Below, piece after piece: positions 8,751 to 14,628 of a stretch of 64,000 nucleotides of DNA. Below the pieces are notes generated by a model that was not told the DNA's origin, searched no databases, and saw nothing but the letters and a program-made list of their open reading frames with translations. The number at the start of each line of letters is the position of its first letter. The stretch's first letter is position 1. The DNA lies in assembly GCF_008642275.1 (NCBI RefSeq), contig NZ_CP029189.1, positions 1,235,001 through 1,299,000 of the forward strand. The letters are read 5' to 3'. The stretch comes from Streptomyces venezuelae (GTDB taxonomy: Bacteria > Actinomycetota > Actinomycetes > Streptomycetales > Streptomycetaceae). The translations under genes were made by a program, and so were the position numbers.

Positions 8751-8767
8751 GAAAGATGGAGACGGCC

Positions 8768-9241
8768 ATGGAGTACGGGAGCATCGAGCGCGAGCTGCAC
8801 ATCGACGCCTCGCCCGAGGTGGTGTTCGAGGTGCTCAGCAGCCCCGAGCACATCCGGGAGTGGTGGAGCGCCGAGACCACCGCGTTCGAGCCGGCCGCGG
8901 GCGCGACGGGCCGTCTCACATGGACGGACCAGGACAACGGCGGGCACCAGTCCGCACCGTTCACGGTCGTCGAGGCCGACCCGCCCCGGATGTTCTCGTT
9001 CCGCTGGACCTACGACGAGACGGAAGCGGAGACGGCAGGTCCGGGAAACTCCCTGCTGGTGACCTTCGAACTCGTCCCCGCAGGGACGGGGACCACGGTC
9101 CGTTTCCGCGAGAGCGGCTACCGCGAGCGGGGCTGGGAGGCCGCCGTACTCGAAGCCACCTACGACGACCACCGGCAGGGCTGGGACTTCTACCTGCCGC
9201 GCCTGGCCGCGACCGCCGAACGGTTGGCGGGCGCGCGATGA
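8768..9241 (+). CDS. SRPBCC (AHSA1-like) domain protein
   Basis: START/AHSA1-type lipid or ligand-binding fold of 157 aa, recognised by the opening IERELHIDASPEVVFEVLSSPEHIREWWS and the closing GWDFYLPRLAATAERL; the family binds hydrophobic ligands but the ligand here is unknown. First gene of a three-gene operon: its TGA overlaps the ATG of the ArsR gene (ATGA). GGAG is correctly spaced before the chosen ATG; an ATG four codons earlier (8756) is possible but has a weaker ribosome site. ArsR plus SRPBCC pairs are common in actinobacteria; SRPBCC proteins in such pairs are thought to be effectors or ligand carriers for the regulator. Confidence 0.88.
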   Translation: MEYGSIERELHIDASPEVVFEVLSSPEHIREWWSAETTAFEPAAGATGRLTWTDQDNGGHQSAPFTVVEADPPRMFSFRWTYDETEAETAGPGNSLLVTFELVPAGTGTTVRFRESGYRERGWEAAVLEATYDDHRQGWDFYLPRLAATAERLAGAR

Positions 9242-9585
9242 GCACCGCCGTCGACGACGACCTGTGGTCCGCGATAGGCGACCCGACCCGGCGCCGCATG
9301 ATCGATCTCCTGCTGGCCGACGGCCAGGGGACCGCGACGACCCTCAGCGCACACCTGCCGGTGACCCGGCAGGCCGTGACCAAGCACCTGGCCGTGCTCG
9401 ACCGGGTCGGGCTGGTCCGGTCCGCGCCGGCGGGACGGGAGAAGCGCTACCAGGTGGACGAGGCACAGCTGGCCCGCGCCGTGGCGCAGCTGAACTCCGT
9501 CGGTGAGATGTGGGACGCGCGCCTGCGGCGCGTCAAGAGCCTCGCCGAGGCGATCCAGCGGGCCAAGGACGCGGAGAAGAAGTAG
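9238..9585 (+). CDS. ArsR-family winged-helix transcriptional repressor
   Basis: 115-aa DNA-binding protein with the ArsR helix-turn-helix: GDPTRRRMIDLLL, then LPVTRQAVTKHLAVLDRVGLV (recognition helix about residues 46-66) and a wing ending in EKRYQVDE. It has no cysteines at the usual metal sites, so it belongs to the non-metal ArsR group (SdpR-like) that pairs with SRPBCC proteins. It overlaps the upstream gene by four bases and precedes a second SRPBCC gene by 33 bases. The two GCAACC-N3-GGTTGC palindromes upstream of the operon are its most likely binding sites. Confidence 0.92.
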   Translation: MSTAVDDDLWSAIGDPTRRRMIDLLLADGQGTATTLSAHLPVTRQAVTKHLAVLDRVGLVRSAPAGREKRYQVDEAQLARAVAQLNSVGEMWDARLRRVKSLAEAIQRAKDAEKK

Positions 9586-9618
9586 CACGGAGAAGCGACG
9601 AGGAGACGGGAGAGCGAG

Positions 9619-10056
9619 ATGGTGGACATCCTGCACCGGGTAGGCGTGACAGCAGCCCCGGAGAAGGTCTACGAGGCGCTCACCACGGTCGAGGGCCTGG
9701 CCGCGTGGTGGACGACCGACACGAGCGGTGACGGCGACGGGGTCCTGGAGTTCCGGTTCGGCGACCTCGGCGGCTTCGACATGAAGGTGCTCGAACTGCG
9801 GCCGGACGCACGGGTGCTGTGGGAGGTCGTCGACGGTCCGCCCGAATGGATCGGGACCACGGTGAGCTTCGACCTGACCCGGGAGGGCGAGTGGACGATC
9901 ATCACGTTCGCGCACGCGGGCTGGCGCGAACCGGTCGAGTTCATGAACCACTGCAGCACGAAGTGGGCGATCTTCCTGATGAGTCTGAAGTCCCTCGTGG
10001 AGACGGGGTCCGGTGCGCCGCACCCGCGCGACGTACAGATCAGCAACTGGCACTGA
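9619..10056 (+). CDS. Second SRPBCC (AHSA1-like) domain protein
   Basis: 145 aa with the same fold as the first gene of the operon (DILHRVGVTAAPEKVYEALTTVEGLAAWW at the N-terminus; MNHCSTKWAIFLMSLKSLVE as the long C-terminal helix) but clearly diverged from it. It follows the ArsR gene by 33 bases, with GGGAGAG before the ATG, and is the last gene before a strong terminator. The ligand is unknown. Having two SRPBCC genes flank one ArsR gene is less usual than the simple pair and could mean two ligands or a heterodimer. Confidence 0.88.
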   Translation: MVDILHRVGVTAAPEKVYEALTTVEGLAAWWTTDTSGDGDGVLEFRFGDLGGFDMKVLELRPDARVLWEVVDGPPEWIGTTVSFDLTREGEWTIITFAHAGWREPVEFMNHCSTKWAIFLMSLKSLVETGSGAPHPRDVQISNWH

Positions 10057-10082
10057 CGCCGGCCTGCGGCGCACTGCCTCAA

Positions 10083-10110
10083 ACGCCCGGCCGCCTCCGC
10101 GGCCGGGCGT
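10083..10110 (+). terminator. Terminator of the SRPBCC-ArsR operon
   Basis: ACGCCCGGCC (10083-10092) and GGCCGGGCGT (10101-10110) form a perfect 10-bp stem with an 8-base loop, 26 bases after the stop codon. The right arm runs into the GGGCGTC heptamer array. Confidence 0.8.
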
Positions 10111-10181
10111 CGGGCGTCGGGCGTCGGGCGTCGGGCGTCGGGCGTCGGGCGTCGGGCGTCGGGCGTCGGGCGTCGGGCGTC
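10105..10181. repeat. GGGCGTC heptamer array, 11 perfect copies
   Basis: Eleven head-to-tail copies of GGGCGTC, followed up to about 10232 by alternating GGGCTC/GGGCGTC and AGGCGTC variants. It lies between two convergent genes; the degenerate end reaches the last codons of the NUDIX gene. Such arrays mutate by slippage, so copy number probably differs between strains. Confidence 0.95.
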
Positions 10182-10224
10182 GGGCTCGGGCGTCGGGCTC
10201 GGGCGTCGGGCTCAGGCGTCGGGC

Positions 10225-10734
10225 TCAGGCGTACTTCCCGGCGAACCAGGACGCCGCCGCCTGGGTGTGCAGGGGGAAGGCCAGCACCGACGGCGTGCGC
10301 AGGATGTGCCAGCCCGTGGTCTCGTCCGTCGCCTTCGAGGCGGGCAGTTCCGCGGCCGGGCGGGGCGGGAGGAGGCCGAAGAGGAGGAGGTGGCCCGCCG
10401 GGGAGCTCAGGGCGTCGGCCAGGACGACCTCGGAGGCAGGTGCCGTGATGCCGGTCTCCTCGAAGAGTTCCCGGACCATCGCGTCGCGCCAGTCCTCACC
10501 GAAGTCGATGAAGCCACCGGGGAGGGCGACGCCGCCGAGGGCCGGTTCGATGGTGCGGGTGATCACCACGAGCCCGGAACCGTCCGCGTCCTCGACCGGG
10601 AGGAGGGTGACGGCCACCGGGAGCGGATTGCGGTAGGCGGTCGCCCCGCAGGCCGCGCAGGTACGGGGCCACTCGGGGGTGGCGTACTGCGCTCCGCAGG
10701 TGGAGCAGTGCGAGTCCTTCAGGTGTGCCGGCAT
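10225..10734 (-). CDS. NUDIX hydrolase with N-terminal zinc ribbon
   Basis: 169 aa. A zinc ribbon with C10, C13, C26 and C29 (CSTCG, CAACG) precedes a NUDIX domain whose box runs from G75 to I97 (GGFIDFGEDWRDAMVRELFE, then ETGI), matching GX5EX7REUXEEXGU. The zinc ribbon resembles that of NudC-type NADH pyrophosphatases, but the protein is much shorter, so the substrate is uncertain. The chosen ATG begins MPAHLKD right before the zinc ribbon; further upstream codons are open but poorly conserved in character. The stop lies at the tail of the heptamer repeat array, so the last residues (FAGKYA) abut repetitive DNA. Confidence 0.9.
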   Translation of the reverse strand: MPAHLKDSHCSTCGAQYATPEWPRTCAACGATAYRNPLPVAVTLLPVEDADGSGLVVITRTIEPALGGVALPGGFIDFGEDWRDAMVRELFEETGITAPASEVVLADALSSPAGHLLLFGLLPPRPAAELPASKATDETTGWHILRTPSVLAFPLHTQAAASWFAGKYA

Positions 10735-10875
10735 CCGGCGATGGTATGCCAAGGAACGTACGGATGAGGGTGGTTGCGGAACGCGTGCCCACACCCCCTT
10801 CCCCCGCCCCTATCCCTGTCCCTGCCTCTGTCCCTGTCCCTGTCGGCGCCGTCCGGCCGTGAGTACCGTGCCCGC

Positions 10876-11244
10876 ATGACATTCACCTCGTACGAGGAAT
10901 TCTGGCCGTACTACGTCGCGATGCACTCGCGCGCCGCCACCCGCTGGATCCATCTCACCGGCACCCTCACCGGTCTGGCCGTGACCGCCTACGGGCTGGC
11001 GCGCGGCCGCCGGCGGTACCTCGCCGCCCTGCCCCTGATCGGCTACGGGACCGCCTGGCCGGCGCACTTCCTGATCGAGGGGAACAACCCGGCCACCTTC
11101 GGACATCCCGCGTGGTCTCTGCGCGGGGACACGCAGATGATCCGGATGATGCTGGCCGGGCGCGACGCGGAGCTGGGCGAGATCGCGCAGAAGTGGCTTG
11201 CCGAGAACCCGTGTCAGGGCCGTCCGCCCGTGGCAGACTCCTGA
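10876..11244 (+). CDS. DUF962 / Mpo1-like membrane protein
   Basis: 122-aa protein of the DUF962 family, whose yeast member Mpo1 is an iron-dependent dioxygenase of 2-hydroxy fatty acids. The family pattern is visible as SYEEFWPYYVAMHSRAATRWIH near the start and HFLIEGNNPATFGHPAWSLRGD in the middle, with two hydrophobic helices (LTGTLTGLAVTAYGL and LAALPLIGYGTAW). The histidines H17 and H26 and those of the HPAW motif are the likely metal ligands. Bacterial function is not established. The upstream CCCTGTCCCTG-rich stretch is a low-complexity run and not part of the gene. Confidence 0.87.
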   Translation: MTFTSYEEFWPYYVAMHSRAATRWIHLTGTLTGLAVTAYGLARGRRRYLAALPLIGYGTAWPAHFLIEGNNPATFGHPAWSLRGDTQMIRMMLAGRDAELGEIAQKWLAENPCQGRPPVADS

Positions 11245-11278
11245 CGATCCGTCAGATCTCTGACCAGGGAGGGGCATC

Positions 11279-11773
11279 GTGGCACGCACACGCACACCCG
11301 TCGTGAGCGGGTGGTTCACCGAGGACGCACCGGACGGCGGCGGCTTCCGGCTGCTCGGCACCCGGTGCTCGGCCTGTACTGCGGTGTTCTTCCCGCGCGA
11401 GGACACGTACTGCCGCAATCCGCACTGCCCCGGCGGTGGTGAACTCGCCGAGGTGCCGCTCTCCCCCCGGGGCCGGGTCTGGTCCTACACCGACGGGCGC
11501 TACCGGCCTCCCGCGCCGTACGTGTCCGACCCGGCCGTGCCCTGGGAGCCGTACACGCTGGTCGCGGTGGAGCTGGAGGCCGAGGGGATGGTGGTGCTGG
11601 GACAGGCCGCACCCGGGGTGGGGGTCGCGGATCTCGCCGTCGGAATGGAGGTCGAGGTGGTCGGGGGCGTACTGAACGAGGAAGCGGGGACCGCCGAAGC
11701 CTCCGGAGCCCCCGGAGCCTCCGGGACCGTCTGGACCACCTGGCAGTTCCGTCCGGTGGGAGGGGCCGAATGA
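11279..11773 (+). CDS. DUF35 OB-fold / zinc-ribbon protein, partner of the adjacent thiolase-like gene
   Basis: 164 aa with the rubredoxin-like zinc ribbon of DUF35 (C30, C33, C45, C50) followed by an OB-fold (GRVWSYTDGRYRPPAPY, then WEPYTLVAVELE, GMVVLGQ). In steroid degraders such proteins (ChsH2-type) bind a thiolase-like Ltp aldolase, and in others they bind acetyl-CoA acetyltransferases. GTG start with AGGGAGGGG upstream. Its TGA overlaps the ATG of the thiolase-like gene, so the two are translationally coupled and almost certainly form a complex. The C-terminal 25 residues are a Gly/Ala/Ser linker rich in GA. Confidence 0.9.
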   Translation: MARTRTPVVSGWFTEDAPDGGGFRLLGTRCSACTAVFFPREDTYCRNPHCPGGGELAEVPLSPRGRVWSYTDGRYRPPAPYVSDPAVPWEPYTLVAVELEAEGMVVLGQAAPGVGVADLAVGMEVEVVGGVLNEEAGTAEASGAPGASGTVWTTWQFRPVGGAE

Positions 11774-12960
11774 GTGCCGACATCGCGGTCCTCGGGGCCG
11801 GTATGCACCCCTGGGGCAAGTGGGGCCGCAGTTTCGTCGAATACGGGCGGGCCGCCGCGCGGTCGGCGCTGGCCGACGCCGGACTGGACTGGACCGCGGT
11901 GCAGTCGATCGTCGGCGCCAACACGGTCCGTTCCGGCTACCCGGGTTATGTGGCGGGCGCCACCTTCGCCCGGGCCCTCGGCTGGCAGGGCGCCCGGGTC
12001 ACCAGCGTGTACGCCGCCTGCGCGTCCGGCGCGCAGGCCATCGGAGCCGCCCGCGCGCAGATCCTGGCCGGCCTGGCCGACGTGGTGCTCGTGGTCGGCG
12101 CGGACGCGGCGCCCAAGGGGTTCTTCGCCCCGGCGGGCGGCGACCGGCCCGACGATCCCGACTGGCTGCGGTTCCGCGTGCTCGGCGCCACCAACCCGGC
12201 GTACTTCGCGCTCTACGCCCGCCGGCGGATGGCCCTCCACGGGGACACCCCGGAGGACTTCGCCCAGGTCAAGGTGAAGAACGCGGCGGCCGGTCTGCTC
12301 AATCCGTACGCCCGCTACCGCAAGCAGGTCACCGCGGAGGAGGTCGCGGCCTCCGCCGTGGTCGCCGATCCGCTCCGGCTGCTCGACATCTGCGCCACCT
12401 CCGACGGCGGTGCGGCCCTGGTACTCACCAGCATGGAGTTCGCCCGGGCCCGCGGAGTGGCCGATCCGGTGCGGATCCGGGCCGTCTCGACGGTGACGCC
12501 CGGCTATCCGCGTACGGTGCTGGACCTGCCGGACATCGCCACCGACTCGGCGCGGGCGGTGGCGCCGTCGGCCGGGTCCTTCCGGTCCTCGATCGCGCGC
12601 GCCGCGTACGAGGAGGCGGGGCTGGGGCCGGAGGACCTCTCGCTCGCCGAGGTGTACGACCTGTCCACCGCCCTGGAACTGGAGTGGTACGAGGACATCG
12701 GGCTGTGCGGGGAGGGTGAGGGCGCGAAGCTCGTCCGGGAGGGGGCGACGGCGCTGGGCGGCCGGATCCCGGTCAACACCAGTGGCGGGCTGGCCTCCTT
12801 CGGGGAGGCCGTGCCGGCGCAGGCGATCGCGCAGGTGTGTGAGCTGACCTGGCAGTTGCGCGGTACGGCCGGGGAGCGGCAGGTACCCGGCGCGCGGGCC
12901 GGGATCACCGCGAACCAGGGGCTGTTCGGGCACGGGTCGGCCGTCGTCGCCGTGCGCTGA
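11770..12960 (+). CDS. Thiolase-fold lipid-transfer protein / Ltp-type aldolase
   Basis: 396-aa thiolase-superfamily protein of the SCP2-thiolase/Ltp group. C84 in YAACASGAQAIGAA occupies the nucleophile position; AEVYDLSTALELEWYEDIGLC and VNTSGGLASFGEAVPAQAIAQV, ending GITANQGLFGHGSAVVAV, are group signatures. Members of this group with a DUF35 partner are retro-aldolases cleaving steroid or acyl-CoA side chains, or acetyltransferases. The DUF35 gene overlaps by four bases directly upstream. No steroid catabolism genes are nearby, so the substrate is open. A long hairpin terminator follows. Confidence 0.88.
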   Translation: MSADIAVLGAGMHPWGKWGRSFVEYGRAAARSALADAGLDWTAVQSIVGANTVRSGYPGYVAGATFARALGWQGARVTSVYAACASGAQAIGAARAQILAGLADVVLVVGADAAPKGFFAPAGGDRPDDPDWLRFRVLGATNPAYFALYARRRMALHGDTPEDFAQVKVKNAAAGLLNPYARYRKQVTAEEVAASAVVADPLRLLDICATSDGGAALVLTSMEFARARGVADPVRIRAVSTVTPGYPRTVLDLPDIATDSARAVAPSAGSFRSSIARAAYEEAGLGPEDLSLAEVYDLSTALELEWYEDIGLCGEGEGAKLVREGATALGGRIPVNTSGGLASFGEAVPAQAIAQVCELTWQLRGTAGERQVPGARAGITANQGLFGHGSAVVAVR

Positions 12961-13062
12961 ACTGCCGGTGTTGTCCGAACGCTTGACGGCTCCCGGCGGC
13001 AGGTTCACACTCGCTCCACAGTCCCGCGACGCGACCGGGACCCCGGTCACCCCGTGAGAGCT

Positions 13063-13098
13063 GCGGCCCGTACCCCAGTCGGCGGGGGTACGGGCCGC
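13063..13098. terminator. Bidirectional terminator, thiolase-like gene / cvnD
   Basis: GCGGCCCGTACCCC (13063-13076) and GGGGTACGGGCCGC (13085-13098) form a perfect 14-bp stem with an 8-base loop between two convergent genes. Confidence 0.88.
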
Positions 13099-13105
13099 CC
13101 CCGTG

Positions 13106-13732
13106 TCAGGCTCCGGCCGACAGGCTCCGGCGCCGCTCGCGTGCCAGGGACATCGCGTGTTCCACGACCCCCACCAGCACGTCCTTCACCGATTCCCGGT
13201 CCCGTGCGTCGCACAGCAGCACCGGTACCCCGGGGTCGAGGTCCAGTGCCGTCCGTACGGTCACCACGGGGTGCCGGTCGGCTCCGTCGAAGCAGTTGAC
13301 CGCGACGACGAACGGGATCGCGCGCCGCTCGAAGTAGTCGATGGCGGCGAAGCAGTCGGCGAGGCGGCGGGTGTCCGCGAGGACGACGGCGCCGAGCGAA
13401 CCCTGTGCGAGCTCGTCCCACAGGAACCAGAAGCGGTCCTGCCCGGGCGTGCCGAACAGGTACAGCACCAGGTCCTCGCGGAGCGTGATGCGCCCGAAGT
13501 CCATGGCGACGGTGGTGGTGCTCTTGCCTTCCACTCCCCCGGTGTCGTCGACACCGACGCCCGGCTCGGAGAGCCGTTCCTCGGTGCGCAGCGGTCTGAT
13601 TTCGCTCACCGCGCTGACCAGGGTGGTCTTGCCCACCCCGAAGCCGCCCGCGACCAGGATCTTCAAGGTCAGCGGCTCGACAGGCGACACCGCGTGCATG
13701 GCACCGGTGCGGCTAAAGCGCCCGAAGGCCAT
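13106..13732 (-). CDS. cvnD: Conservon GTPase CvnD
   Basis: 208-aa Ras-like/MglA-type small GTPase of the actinobacterial conservons. P-loop GGFGVGKTT with K35; FGTPGQDRFWF is the switch II region, and AVNCFDG the NKxD-like base-recognition motif (N and D kept, K replaced by C). In S. coelicolor such operons (for example cvn9) form a membrane-associated signalling complex resembling a eukaryotic G-protein system. It is the last gene of cvnABCD and overlaps the 3' end of cvnC by 20 bases. No isoprenylation-type C-terminus is present. Confidence 0.93.
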   Translation of the reverse strand: MAFGRFSRTGAMHAVSPVEPLTLKILVAGGFGVGKTTLVSAVSEIRPLRTEERLSEPGVGVDDTGGVEGKSTTTVAMDFGRITLREDLVLYLFGTPGQDRFWFLWDELAQGSLGAVVLADTRRLADCFAAIDYFERRAIPFVVAVNCFDGADRHPVVTVRTALDLDPGVPVLLCDARDRESVKDVLVGVVEHAMSLARERRRSLSAGA

Positions 13733-14180
13733 CGATCACCTCACGCAGAATGGATTCATCAGGCAGTTCTGCCGGTGGTACCGGCCTGGTCACGTGGACC
13801 AGTTCCTCATCGACCAGGTCGCCGATCAGGACGCGGACGACCCCGACGGCGAGGTCGAGATCGGCCGCGAGTTCGGCGACCGACTGCGGTCGGTCCCGGC
13901 ACAGCCCGAGGATGTGGGCGTGTTCCGGGGAGAGGGTCATGTCCCAGACCGGATCGTCGGCCGCCGGTTCGGCGACGACGAGCGCGATCAGGTCGAGTCG
14001 GTGCTGGCCCGCGTGGCTGGTCCGGCCGCGGGTCATGGCGTACGGGCGGACGACGGGCCCCGCGTCGTCGTCGAACCAGTGCGCGTGGTCGGGGTCGAGT
14101 GGGTCGGTGTCGGAGTAGGACGGGTCGACGGTGAAGCCGGCGGGAATTCCCGTGGGGTGGTCCTGGCGTGAATCGCTCAT
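13713..14180 (-). CDS. cvnC: Conservon DUF742 protein CvnC
   Basis: 155-aa protein of the DUF742 family. The N-terminal 50 residues are polar and Asp-rich (DPSYSDTDPLDPDHAHWFDDD), then VRPYAMTRGRTSH begins the conserved domain with a winged-helix-like core (LSPEHAHILGLCRDRPQSVAEL, LDLAVGVVRVLIGDL) ending in DESILREVIDGLRAL. In conservons this protein has DNA-binding-like architecture and interacts with the other Cvn proteins. It starts ten bases after the cvnB stop and runs into cvnD. Confidence 0.93.
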   Translation of the reverse strand: MSDSRQDHPTGIPAGFTVDPSYSDTDPLDPDHAHWFDDDAGPVVRPYAMTRGRTSHAGQHRLDLIALVVAEPAADDPVWDMTLSPEHAHILGLCRDRPQSVAELAADLDLAVGVVRVLIGDLVDEELVHVTRPVPPAELPDESILREVIDGLRAL

Positions 14181-14190
14181 GCCTTACGAC

Positions 14191-14628
14191 TCACCCTCCG
14201 GCTGGCAGCCCGGTGCGCGGGGCGGTCGCCAGGTGGTCGCCGACGCGCTTGACCATCAGCGTCATCTCGTACGCCACCTGGCCGACGTCGGAGTCGGCGT
14301 CGGCCAGGACGGCCAGGCAGCTGCCGTCGCCCGCGGCCATGACGAAGAGGAAGGCCTCGTCGAGCTCGACCACGGTCTGGCGGACCCGGCCGGAGTCGAA
14401 GTGCCGGCCGACACCCTTGGCCAGGCTGTGGAATCCGGAGGCGACGGCCGCCAGGTGCTCGCTGTCCTCACGGGTCAGGTCCTTGGAGCTGCCGGTGGGC
14501 AGGCCGTCGCCGGAGAGGACCACCGCCTTGCGGATGGAGCCGACCCGGTCGACGAGCTCGTCGAGGAGCCAGTTGAGCGGGCCGGAGCCGCGGCCCCTGG
14601 TGTCGTTGCCGGTCTGCGGTGCGGTCAT
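14191..14628 (-). CDS. cvnB: Conservon roadblock/LC7 protein CvnB
   Basis: 145-aa roadblock/LC7 domain protein, the likely GTPase-activating or regulatory partner of CvnD by analogy with MglB-MglA. Typical segments are LNWLLDELVDRVGSIRKAVV near the N-terminus, HFDSGRVRQTVVELDEAFLF in the middle and LAVLADADSDVGQVAYEMTL at the end. Its ATG overlaps the cvnA stop (ATGA). Codon use is like that of neighbouring genes. Confidence 0.94.
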   Translation of the reverse strand: MTAPQTGNDTRGRGSGPLNWLLDELVDRVGSIRKAVVLSGDGLPTGSSKDLTREDSEHLAAVASGFHSLAKGVGRHFDSGRVRQTVVELDEAFLFVMAAGDGSCLAVLADADSDVGQVAYEMTLMVKRVGDHLATAPRTGLPAGG

